From NCBI RefSeq assembly GCF_030867095.1, contig NC_081824.1, forward strand, positions 169,702,933-169,766,932: a stretch of DNA of 64,000 nt, given 5' to 3'. The notes under the pieces were generated by a model, which had not been told where the DNA came from, ran no database searches, and was given only the letters and a program-made list of their open reading frames with translations. The first letter of the stretch is position 1, and every line of letters begins with the position of its first letter. Of this stretch, positions 38,452 through 57,110 are shown piece by piece. This DNA comes from Alligator mississippiensis (Eukaryota; Chordata; Crocodylia; Alligatoridae). A program made the translations under genes and the position numbers.

Positions 38452-38540
38452 CAATCCTAGAGAAGCCGGGCTGGGAGGGACCTCCAGAGGCCATCTAGTC
38501 CAGCCCCCTGCCTCAGGCTGGATCTTCCAGGTGCCCTGGG
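38452..38540 (-). mobile_element. CR1 LINE 3' end fragment
   Basis: Plus-strand agaagccgggctgggaggg, cctccagaggccatctagtc and cagccccctgcctcagg form the reverse complement of the terminal CR1 3' UTR, also seen at 62,311-62,400. Only the last ~90 bp are recognisable. Confidence 0.75.
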
Positions 38541-38749
38541 GCTGGGTCCTGGCCTCTAGCATCCTTGCAGAGCTCCAGCACATCATAAAGGTGGGATGAC
38601 AAGGGGCTGCATCCCCCCCACCTCCGGGACAGCTCCTGCCTTGGCAGCATCCCACATCCAAGCAGCCTGTTCCCTCCCAATAGCTCGAGCTCAGAGCTGG
38701 GAGGAGGTGGGGGGAGGCTGTAACGTGCCAAGAGCACAGCCGCAGCTCC

Positions 38750-39270
38750 CCCATCTGTGATGCAGGCTCTTGCGCCTGCCCTGCATGTCATCCCTAGCTC
38801 TGGGGAGCTGGTCCTGGCCCAGAGCTCCTCCTGCCGGTGCTGCACAGCAGGCACTGGGCTCTTGCAGTAGCCGGCCGCGGCTTGCCCAGGAGCTCGCTGG
38901 GGGAGTGGCTGGGAGGGGGCAGGGCTCCTCCACGAGGGGGGAGGAGGAGGAGGCCTAGCAGGAAGCAAGTCATAGTTACAGCACAGGCTAGAACATCCGT
39001 CGTGCTCCTCCGCCAACAGCTCAGGAAATAGTCCCCCCCTCCCTTTACCCCGCAGGCTGCCTGCTCCTCCCGGCCCCCTGATGCACCAGTGACTCTGCAA
39101 ATCCCAAGGAAGGCGGAAATGTGCCGAGCAAGCCTCAGCCAATGAAGCAAGGCAACCCACTCACCTCTGGGTGCATCACTTCCGCTCCTAGTGACTCTGC
39201 GCCCTCCCCCCACGTGTCTGTGACAGGCCCCCCCAGCAAACGCGCAAGCGGCCCCAAGGCATTCTGAGCC
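38750..39270. promoter_or_regulatory. GC/CpG-rich block, possible CpG island
   Basis: This stretch is markedly GC-rich with clustered CpGs (for example ccggccgcgg near 38,870 and cgcgcaagcgg near 39,240) in otherwise CpG-poor intergenic DNA, about 4 kb upstream of HSP90AB1. No TATA box, start codon in a convincing frame, or exon structure was recognised. It may be an orphan CpG island, an enhancer, or the first exon of an unannotated transcript. The functional reading is inference. Confidence 0.35.
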
Positions 39271-40042
39271 TCTGCTCCGCTGCTGTTGGCCAAGGGGCCT
39301 GCCTGCAAGGGCAGGTGCAAGAGGCACTTGGTACAGAAGTACCTGCGCCTGCCCTAGAGGCAGGACCCCCCCCCCCCCAGTTCTCCTGACAGGGTGTACA
39401 GCACAAAAGCAACTTCCCCCTCCAGGCTGAGGAAGGGAATTCATGGGGAAGGTTCCCTGAAAGCTGGTGGAGCCCTAGGGCTTTGGCAAGCCCTTTGGCT
39501 GCATCAGGGAGCTGGGGATGTTGGCTTTAGGGGCAGCCTGTGCAGCCCCAGGTCTTCAGGGTCCAGCACCAGGAAGCATCCCTCTAGAGCCCTGCAGTGC
39601 CCTCTGCAACTAAGGCTGCACTTCTCCATTGCAGGTTTGCCTTCAAATTAAGTGAGAAAGGCCATGTGGGGCCCACACACCACAGGCTGGCTTAGGCGAC
39701 AAGGTTGGAGGCACCCAGGGGGCACCTGTCCCCCAGCTTGAAATACTTGGCAGAATACAGCAGGAGAGCAAGGAAGAGGAGTTGTATTTCTAGGCAGGGA
39801 ATTAGCAGGGGAAGGTTACGTTCATGTTGTAAAACAACTTGCGCTCAGCAAGATGAGTCTGGCACCAACACAGGGTTTCAAGCTCCAGGCCTGGCAGGGG
39901 TTTCCGTTTTGGGGACCAAATTCACTGTGCTGCCCCAGGGAGTGGGGTGTCTGTTCCCAGCAGACAGAAGTGTTCAGTCCTTTGTTTTTTGCCTCTACAG
40001 CTAAAGGTACTTTTAAAATAAAATTAGTACAGAGCATACCTG

Positions 40043-40166
40043 AACCCAAAAGCTTGCTTAATTGTTTTCCAACTATTTAAGTTGGTCTAATAAAAGATAT
40101 CAGATTTACCCAAAGAACCTTGTCTGCCTATGTCCTTAGACCAACACGACTACAACCTACACCCCT
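40043..40166 (+). mobile_element. Small 5'-truncated retroposon with perfect 16-bp target duplication
   Basis: The 124-bp insert runs from aacccaaaagcttgc through agttggtctaataaaagata to gaccaacacgactacaacc. It is flanked by gtacagagcatacctg at 40,027-40,042 and again at 40,167-40,182, a perfect direct repeat. The body belongs to the same reptile retroposon-tail family as 13,697-13,862. A 16-bp duplication is unlike CR1, which leaves little or none. This points to mobilisation by a LINE machinery that makes long target duplications. Confidence 0.88.
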
Positions 40167-40299
40167 GTACAGAGCATACCTGGCATTTGTGAGGCTTTGG
40201 CATGATTTTGGGCACTCATATTTTACAACTAATCCTTAATTTAGAGAATGTGGGTGCTTGTATTTTATATCAAATCCTTAATTACTTGGCCTTGTCATT

Positions 40300-41190
40300 C
40301 ACCCCCCCCCCCCGGAAGAAAGCAAAGGGCTTGTCTATATTAGCAATCTAATCTCTGGTTCTGTCTCTGCTCAGGCAGGGTGCACTCTATTTGACTAACT
40401 TCAGTGCCTGAGAAAAAAAAGGCTCGAGTTAAATGGTTGTAACCCCTTGGTGTGGTACCATTATAACAATGAATACTATGGTGAAGATGTTAATTATACC
40501 ACTAGAAATGTTTTTCCAACACAAAGGATTCTTTTTTTTTCTGATGAGGTTAAATTGGTATAAACCCGGAGAGAAAACTGTGTCACTGTGTACCTTAAAA
40601 ATGATATCATTACCCACTTGCTGCAAGTGTGGTGTAGATGCACTTGAACTGTTTACACTAGATTTTGAAAAATTATCAGCCTAGATTAAACTAGTTTGTG
40701 CTGAAGGTACCTACCTCTAAGAAGGTTTTGATCTGAGCTCAGTGGCTTCCAGGTAGTCACTTCCAGCAGTGCAAAAAGCTAAGTGTGGCTCATCCCTGAG
40801 GAGTGCAGTGATTATGGGGTACTCAGGGGAAAATGCATTGTTATGGCTTTCTGCCATTTGAACCTCTCCTGCATCTTCTGAATAATGAAACTGCTTCCCA
40901 CAAAGGGGATAGGAAGATAATCCCCGTTCTTTTTCCATATGTGGAATATGAAGCCATAAGCTTGCACATCATCCCTGGGGTCTTTGAAGAAGCAGCTGAG
41001 GGTGTTTTGCCCTCTGTTACACCTTTTGTTCTGGAAAAAAGGAAAATGGAAGTAGGGGGTGCTCTGTAGGACACCTCACCTCTAAATGTACAGGGATAAG
41101 CTTCACTGCAGTGGGATCATTTTTTCTTTTCTTCTAACTAGGTACATACCCAGAGATTGCACTAATTTAGCTCTACCTGCTTCTAAGCTG
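40300..41190. other. AT-rich intergenic segment, probably an old DNA transposon remnant
   Basis: Composition changes sharply to AT-rich from the C-run at 40,303 to about 41,180. The left edge has 'gggcttgtctatat', which resembles the terminus of reptile DNA-transposon families (GGGCTTGTCTACAC). I could not find the matching inverted terminus, so the identity is unproven. No coding exon seen. Confidence 0.3.
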
Positions 41191-41498
41191 GTATAATTGT
41201 GGCATCACAAAAATGCTGTGAAGACCAGCTCCAAATGCAACACCTTAACCCAGGCTGGGGAAACTGGAGCTCCCAGACCCAAACCTGGTGAGACAGTGCA
41301 GTTCCTGGGAGTAACTTCTTACCACGGCTTGCTCCATGGACCCCACAGGGCCCAGCATGGAGCACTACTGCCCAGGCTACAGGGACATGATCTCTTATGC
41401 TATCTCTCACTTCATGACCCTCACACACATTGTTGCAGGGCAGCACAGCTTCAACAGGGCAGATGGGGGTTATTCTGTTTGGAAGCATCCTAAGTGGT

Positions 41499-41620
41499 CA
41501 GCCAAGTGGTCAAAGCACTCTTACAGGAAGCACAAGATGTAGGTTTGAATCGCTTCCAGCTGAGAAGGGAGGTGAACCCAGGTCTCCTACTTTCCAAGGT
41601 GAGTGCTATAATCACTGGGT
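41499..41620. repeat. Inverted (tail-to-tail) pair of tRNA-like SINE heads
   Basis: On the plus strand 41,504-41,560 has an A-box-like gccaagtggtcaaagcactc and a B-box-like ggtttgaatcg (41,542-41,552). On the minus strand 41,620-41,567 has cccagtgattatagcactca and ggttcacctcc (complement of 41,569-41,579). The two halves align with each other along their lengths when one is reversed, so both are copies of one tRNA-derived SINE head in opposite orientation. Confidence 0.65.
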
Positions 41621-42837
41621 AAGAAGGCAAAAAAAGTGGGTGAGGGGGTATGGCGGCATTGCTTTGTCTAACTGTTTTTAAAAAGACAAATGAGCCCTGC
41701 TCAGCTCTAGGAGAAAAAGGGCACTTCCCATCCAGAGCTGGTTCCAGGCTACGGATGCCAAGTGGATGGCATCATCTGCAGCCTGGCTAAGGGGCTGGTT
41801 CCAGGAAGCTGCTGACTTGAGGATACTGATGTGATTCTGTTTCCAGACTTGTGTGCAAGGGCTCCTTGGTATCCCCTCCCCCCCCCCCCATGGGGTGCTG
41901 CTGCCCAGTGAGCCTCCCTCTGGGCTTGGGGTTTCATGCTGCAGGGCAGGCACCTACATGTTGGAGAATGGGTGCCTACCACCATGTCCCTAGGTCAGTT
42001 GTTCCAGCGGTTTATTTAGCTTCCTTCCAGTCTGAATAGGTCTAGCCTCCCCTTCCAGCCACTGAATCTCATTATCCTTTGGTCTGCTCGACTGAAGAGC
42101 TGTGCGCTACTGGAAATCTCTTCCCTGCATAGTCCTCAGTTGTAGGTGGAGACTGAGCTGGCTCTGAGTGCCCAGGCTTAGCATCCAGACCACTCATCAT
42201 TGTTGCAGCCCTCTCCTCAACCCTTTTCATTTTCTCCGCATTCTTCTTCATTAGCATTTACACTCTGTGACCCAGAACATAACCACCTTTAAAGCTAGTC
42301 AGTACAGGCTCCAGTGAAGTTTTGTTTTCTATCACTGGGTGGGGGGTGGGTAGGAGGAGGAGAGAAGAGGGTTGTTATTAACATGATGCCATCTGGGATA
42401 AAGAAACCTATGGTCTCACCACAGCTACCATTCTATTAACTAAACCAGTGGGCTTTTCAAATAATAATAATAATATATCTATTGGACAAGACCTGCTGAT
42501 CCAAGGCATGCTGGAGATGGGAGGTTCTTGGCAGTGGTGGTTGGAGCTGTGGTGCAAGGGCCTGTGGAAGGGCGATCTTTAGAAATCTTTGGGTAAGCAG
42601 TTGCTTGTGGTTGCCTGGACTCAATGCCACATAGATTGCCATGAGTTCGGCTAACAGGGTAGAGATGCACCATAGGCCCCCTGCTGCATGTTACCTATAG
42701 CATGCAATTATATCTGGTTAATCGCGCAAGAAGTGTAAAGTAATTATCACACCATAGTGTCCATGCAGCTATAGAGAGCCAACTGGCGGCAGAGTTAGCG
42801 TGTGAAAATGTGTAACAACTTTGTGGCTGGTTTCTAT

Positions 42838-42979
42838 CCAGCTTTCATTTGAACATGTGGGCCCTTACAGACTAACTAAATCAGATATGTATATATAGAG
42901 AGAGAGATCAATAGAGAGAGATAGAGAGATGTCTGATTTAGTTAGTCTGTAAGGGCCCACATGTTCAAATGAAAGCTGG
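42838..42979. repeat. Perfect 48-bp inverted repeat upstream of HSP90AB1
   Basis: The arms 42,838-42,885 and 42,932-42,979 are exact reverse complements over 48 bp, separated by a 46-bp loop made mostly of TA and GA dinucleotides. The arm contains ttagttagtctgtaaggg, similar to reptile retroposon tails. The structure begins about 0.5 kb upstream of the predicted HSP90AB1 start site and could extrude as a cruciform or fold as a hairpin in RNA. Confidence 0.95.
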
Positions 42980-42984
42980 CTCTT

Positions 42985-43035
42985 TCTCTACATCTAGCAT
43001 AAGCTTTCCTGAACCGGAGCTCACTTAATTAGACA
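42985..43035 (-). repeat. Retroposon remnant carrying an HSE-like core in the HSP90AB1 upstream region
   Basis: On the minus strand the sequence reads aagtgagctccggttcagg then aaagcttatgct. This matches the head of the retroposon family also present at 62,191-62,255 (consensus-like tctgatgaagtgagct, then cacgaaagcttatgct). On the plus strand it supplies TTCCTGAA (TTC at 43,006-43,008 and GAA at 43,011-43,013), the TTCnnGAA core of a heat shock element, about 300 bp upstream of the TATA box. Whether HSF1 binds it is unknown. Confidence 0.6.
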
Positions 43036-43259
43036 CAGTTAATCAGGCTGGAAAGCTCGTCCTCTCCATATAGCCCACGGGAAGCAGCTCCACATGCTTT
43101 CTGCCCCGGTTCAGGCTAGCCCGGCTGGCGGGCATGCCCTCCGCTGAAGGATGAGCTCCCTCACGGCTCAGTCTCGAGGGGACATCAGCGCCCAGCCCCC
43201 GAATGGCGGGAGAGGGGGGGTGCCGAGCACGGACCTCGCTCGCCGGGCGGCAGGAGCCC

Positions 43260-43340
43260 CTTTAAGGCGGAGGGAGCCGGGGGCCGGGCCGGCCGGGTGC
43301 AGCCCCTATATAGGGCGGGCGGGGGCGGCCGCGCGCTCTC
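43260..43340 (+). promoter_or_regulatory. HSP90AB1: HSP90AB1 core promoter with TATA box
   Basis: TATATAG lies at 43,307-43,313 in a very GC/CpG-rich setting (about 43,080-43,560), directly followed by GC-box-like gggcgggcgggggcgg. A second, weaker tttaagg is at 43,261. The predicted start site is near 43,338, about 30 bp downstream of the TATA box. This is the architecture expected of a highly expressed constitutive chaperone gene. Confidence 0.85.
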
Positions 43341-43413
43341 TCCGGCGCTTCAACCAGACGCCAGGCCCAAGCCGGTGCTCCCCGCTCCCGCCAGCCCAGC
43401 CCAGCCCAGCACG
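43338..43413 (+). other. HSP90AB1: HSP90AB1 noncoding exon 1
   Basis: A short GC-rich 5' UTR exon from the predicted start site to a consensus donor (cacg|gtacgag) at 43,413/43,414. The acceptor of exon 2 lies immediately before the ATG (gctttgcag|ATG), so almost all of the 5' UTR is in this exon, as I recall for vertebrate HSP90AB1. The 5' end is estimated from the TATA distance. Confidence 0.75.
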
Positions 43414-43619
43414 GTACGAGGTCCCACCCCAGCGGCCGCGGCACGGGGGGGGCTCCGCCTGCGCCCCCCGCCCTCCCCCGGGGCCGCCCCGGCCCGGCTG
43501 CGGCCTCCCACGTGTCCCCTCCCGCCCTGGGCGCCGCGCTCTGCTGGGGGCTGTGTCCGCTCCCAGCGGCCTGCCCCGTGGATGCTGCCCTGGGGGTCCC
43601 GTGTGTCTGCTCCCTCCCC

Positions 43620-53009
<9,390 letters not shown>

Positions 53010-53445
53010 AGCATGTGTGGGAAAGGTTTTCCAGCTCCCACAGGGTCCCCACTTCCTCTGACTGCTGTTGGGAAATGGGGGCCCATAGCTACTACTGACT
53101 GTAGCACCCTTAGTGGTGGTCTCACTTGTTCCCTCTGGTCAGTAGTGGGTGAAGTGGGGTTTTCCAGGCCCGCCTGGTCTGTCCTCTGTCTTTCTGCTTG
53201 TGTAGAAACAGCTGCTTGGGGTGGGGGTGTGGATGGGCCCTGACCTCATGCCACTGCTGGGCACCACACTCACCCCTCCCTGCCTAGGGTAGACACTGAG
53301 CCTCTCCCAGGCACAGCAGGGAACTCAGCCCCAACCTCTCAGCAGTTGCTCACCCACCCTCCCACCTCCCTGGGGTAGGATGTTGTATTTGGTTTGCTGT
53401 TTTGTATTTTGTTCTAGTGGAATTAAAGTCTCCAAGAACATGACT
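53010..53445 (+). terminator. HSP90AB1: HSP90AB1 3' UTR and polyadenylation signal
   Basis: After the TAA at 53,007-53,009, the UTR runs to an ATTAAA signal at 53,422-53,427, preceded by a T-rich ttttgtattttgttctag. Cleavage is expected about 15-25 bp further on. A G-rich tract (ggggtggggtggggtgggg, ~53,560) lies downstream and may assist termination. Confidence 0.8.
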
Positions 53446-56400
53446 CACATGGAGTGGGTGCCTTGTCTTTGCCAGCCCCACCCCACAGAGCAGGAGGTCT
53501 GGTGTTGCCCAGATGGGAATGACCAGGGGAAGCTTGGGAATCAGCAGGAAGCTGTGGGGGTGGGGTGGGGTGGGGCTGGAGTAGTGGCTGGCAGGGGGAG
53601 GGTAGGTATATGACCTTGCAGTAAAGTGCAGGGATATGTGCCCTGTAAGAGACAAGGGCAGCAGGCAACTCCGCCCTGTCCAAGACCCCCAAGGACAGGG
53701 GTCAGTAATGTTTTTGGGCAGTGTCAAAAATACCCACAAGCTCCACTTGCAAGAAGTTGGTGTGCCAGGGTCCAATGGCTGGAGAGCCATGAGGAGCCCA
53801 ATCCTTGTGGCAGCACAGCCCGAGCCCTCCTCTTCTGTCTGCCCCAAGGTGCATGTGCCAAGCAAAATGCCTCCATGTGCCATGCTCGGGTACTGTTCAA
53901 TTTCTTTATCAGCGATTTGGACGACGGGGTGAAAAGCAACCTGTTCAAATTTGCTGATGATACCAAAATTTGGGGTGAGGTGGGCACGCTAGCAGGGAGG
54001 GAAAGACTGCAGCAACACCTGGATAGGTTACAAGGGTGGGCTAACAAAAACAGGATGCATTTCAATACTGACAAGTGCAGGGTGCTGCACTTGGGCAGTA
54101 GTAACCAGCAGCACACTTATAAGATGGGAAACTCCCTTCTTGAGAGCACGGAGGCAGAAAGGGATCTTGGAGTCATTATTGACTCCAAGATGAACATGGG
54201 CCGACAATGCGAGGTCACAGTCAGCAGGGTTAACCGGACCCTATTGTGCATCCACAGGTGCATCTTGAGTAGGGCCAAGGAGGTGATCCTCCCCCTCTAC
54301 GTGACACTGCTCAGGCTGCAGCTGGAGTACTGTGTCCAGTTCTGGTCACCCCACTTCAAGAGGGATGTGGACAACATTGAGGGTCCAGAGGAGGGCCCAC
54401 CCGCATGATCTGGGGACAGCAGGGCAGACCCTACAATGAGAGGCTACGGGACCTGAACCTGTTCAGCCTTCACAAGAGAAAGCTGAGGGGGGACCTTGTG
54501 ACCATCTATAAACTCACTGGGGGGACCAGAAGGGTTTGGGGGAGACCTTGTTTCCCCTAGCACCCCCCGGGATAACAAGGAATAACGGCCACAAGTTGGA
54601 GAGTAGGTTTAGACTAGACATCCGTAGGAACTACTTAACAGGGCAGCTAGGATCTGGAACCAACTTCCAAGGGAAGTGGTGCTGGCTCCTACCCCGGGGG
54701 TCTTCAAGAAAGTAGCTCAATGCCTACCTGGCTGGGGTCACTTGAGCCCATTTTCCCTCCTGCCCAGGCAGGGGGTTGGACTTGAAGATCTACAAGGTCC
54801 CTTCCGATCCTACTTCTATGATTCTTCTACCTATGCTGAGGGTTGCTTACCCCTGCCATAGGGTGTCCTGGGATCTCAGCTTCAGGGGTGTTGTAGGCAG
54901 GTTCTGCTCCAACCTGCTTCTGTGCCTCTCCAGTGCCATGGTGTGTGTGGGAGCTTGCAGGATACCACCTAGCTTAGGCCTCCCTTTCTGCTCCTTGAGC
55001 TTCGAGTGGTGAGGCAGTGCCCAGCTTCCAGCTGCTTGGCACAGTTGGTCAGTTACCCTGAGGGACTTGGGATGAGGGTGGGTACTGCAGGTAGTCATTT
55101 TATGCAGGACAGTAGCTTTGCAAGGTATTCTCCTTCCCTGTATTTTCAACCTGCAGTGCAGTTGCACATATGCTGGGGCACCTTCAGCAGGCAGACCTGT
55201 CCACACCTCTGGCTAATGCTGCAGTGTCATTCTCCACTAGAGCAGCCCACTGAGGACAGCTGGAGAGTGCTGTGCTGACTGCAGGCCAGCACCAGGCAAA
55301 GCCAACTGCAGCCAACCTCCATTCAATACAAAGGGACAGAGGCTTTAGCTCCCAGCATGCAAGGCAACCCAGCCAACCTTCTTCTCTAAGTCCTTGTAGT
55401 GTGCACTGCATGCTGGGATTTGCAGTTCTCAACTGACTACACATCTGAATTAAAGCTGAGTCACTGCAGGCTGCATTCAAGAGGTGGCATTGCTCTCAGC
55501 AGTCAGGGGTAGAGAGGTTGTGGGGGCTGAGACAGCCTCCATGTTCTCTTTTTTTTTTTCTCTTTAAGTCTGATTAGAAAAGCAGTTATAAAACATGTAG
55601 CGAGATTTTTCCAGTCCTCTCTTCTTCAGTTAAAAGCATTTTTTTTTTTCTCCCTGAAAGACCAGGCAGAAACTAGGGAACTCCCAAACTGGTACTAACT
55701 TAAACTTCACACACACACACACACAGAATGCAAATGAAAAACTATCCCTCTTCCAAGCCTGCAGTTTGAAATCCACTTCTGATGCTCCAGTGAAAAAGCT
55801 TCCCCCTCCCACAGATCTGTTTCCCTCTTCAGGGTCTCTCTAGCACCCTGTCTTTCAGATCCAGCTTGTTCTTCTCCAGCTCCAGCTAATCCTTTCTGCT
55901 CTAGCACATCTCTACACCTCCCATAACCTGCCCACACACCCTACCCAGCCCAGCTGCTCCTATCCAGCAAGCCTAGCCCCAACTCAGTGGCCTGCCATCA
56001 CCCAGCTCCTTCCAGGTGAAGCCCCTGAAGAAACACTGTTCAGTGGGACCGTATGATGCCAGAAGGTACAGGGAGCGATACCTGAGGGCACAAAACTATT
56101 CAGTTTGTGACTATGGCCTCTGCTGAATATGTTTGGGGGGGGAAGGAGTAGATTTCTTCTCACCCCTTTTCCCCCAGCAGTAGGATGACATGCTCTGATA
56201 CAAGAGGGCTTATAACCTTTTGTTCTTAAAGGGCCATGGTAAATCTGAAGGATTGCATTATCCATAAGTACCCATTCCCTTTTAAATCCTCCCACAACCT
56301 TGGCCTGGCTAGTCTTAGAGCAGCAGTCCCCCAGGCCAAGAGTGCATCCTGGGAAAAAAAATACTTCCTTTGATAGATGTGGGACTTGCCACCTTTCAGT

Positions 56401-57110
56401 TTGATTGACCAGCCCCTGGCACTGGGAAAAACCAAAGGCTACCTTCTCCAGATCACTTATGTCATATCTTCTCTGCAGAGCAAGCAGGCCTGCCCCATTC
56501 AGTCTGTCATTATGTAGAAGTGTCACTTTATACTGCAGCTACTCATTGCCCACTTTTCCTGTCTGCTAGCTTCTTCCTGAGTGCTGGTGACCACCATGCA
56601 ACAGAGCACTTACAAAGAAGGCATCCCAATATGACAGCCTAGGTGCAAAGCAACTCTTGTCTCTGCACATCCCAGCCTTCTGGTTCTGTGAGTTAGCTGG
56701 TCCCTGGCCCAGCTGCAGGGAGGTGTCTCCGCTCATGCAGCCAGCCCTCCAGCTGGGTGCTTTGCATGAGAACACAATGACAGACTCAAGCCTCTTCAGC
56801 CTTGTTGCAACAGTGGAGGAGGCTCAGCATGCCAGGCAGGCAGTGGGTTTAGAGCAGCCCTACTCCACTTGCCAAGGGCAGAGCTAGCAGAGGCCATGTG
56901 CAGGGCTGCACCTATGGAGGAAGATGACTAAACTGCACTTCCCAGGAACCAGACCAATCCAATAGATTCAGGGGTAGAAATAGCATTAGCATTTGTGAGG
57001 CTCAGCTAAAACCAGACTGAAGTCCCTAGATCAAGGTCACAGGAGAGACTGCCCTTTTCCACCACATGCATTCAGACCAGTGTTTGCCCCCAGGAGGGCA
57101 CAGTTTGCAG
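53446..57110. other. Convergent intergenic region between HSP90AB1 and SLC35B2
   Basis: Apart from the CR1 at 53,883-54,832 no gene is recognised. It contains a short (CA)n at 55,709-55,725. Several sequences resemble the ZNF143/THAP11 binding site (ACTACAATTCCCAGCATGC family) at 55,347-55,362, 55,408-55,427 and 56,931-56,950. The remaining sequence shows no strong pattern. Confidence 0.65.
53883..54832 (+). mobile_element. CR1 LINE, longest copy in the window
   Basis: It encodes part of the CR1 reverse transcriptase including the catalytic box FADDTK (Y-to-F variant of YADD). The thumb-proximal block follows (LQQHLDRLQGWANKNRMHFN, CRVLHLGS, ERDLGVIID) and then EVILPLYVTLLRLQLEYCVQF. A frame break occurs near 54,390 and the rest continues in other frames. 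The 3' end shows ggacttgaagatctacaagg, then cttctatgattctt. It is 5'-truncated, about 0.95 kb, in intergenic DNA downstream of HSP90AB1. Confidence 0.94.

Larger units (their letters stand above)
34981..42837. other. Intergenic DNA between SLC29A1 and HSP90AB1
   Basis: No gene recognised. Contents are a CR1 3' fragment (38,452-38,540), a GC/CpG-rich block (38,750-39,270), a small retroposon with a 16-bp target duplication (40,043-40,166), an AT-rich stretch (40,300-41,190) and an inverted SINE pair (41,499-41,620). A MIR-like tRNA portion lies near 38,050-38,105. C-runs occur at 39,367-39,378, 40,303-40,313 and 41,879-41,889. The long frames on the minus strand at 38.1-39.4 kb are discussed under rejected items. 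Confidence 0.7.

Noticed and set aside
38104-39444. Overlapping 215-216 aa open frames on the minus strand as a possible new gene
   Set aside because: They occur in several frames of GC-rich DNA, overlap each other, run across a CR1 3' end at 38,452-38,540, and show proline/glycine-rich low-complexity sequence without domain signatures or splice context.
41499-41620. Functional tRNA gene
   Set aside because: A- and B-box-like sequences are present but no cloverleaf with paired acceptor stem could be made, and the unit is inverted with itself, which fits SINE heads.
55300-55440. Short inverted match of the two CCCAGCATGC sites as a transposon terminus
   Set aside because: The similarity is limited to about 12-15 bp and lacks a target duplication. 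A transcription-factor motif explains it better.
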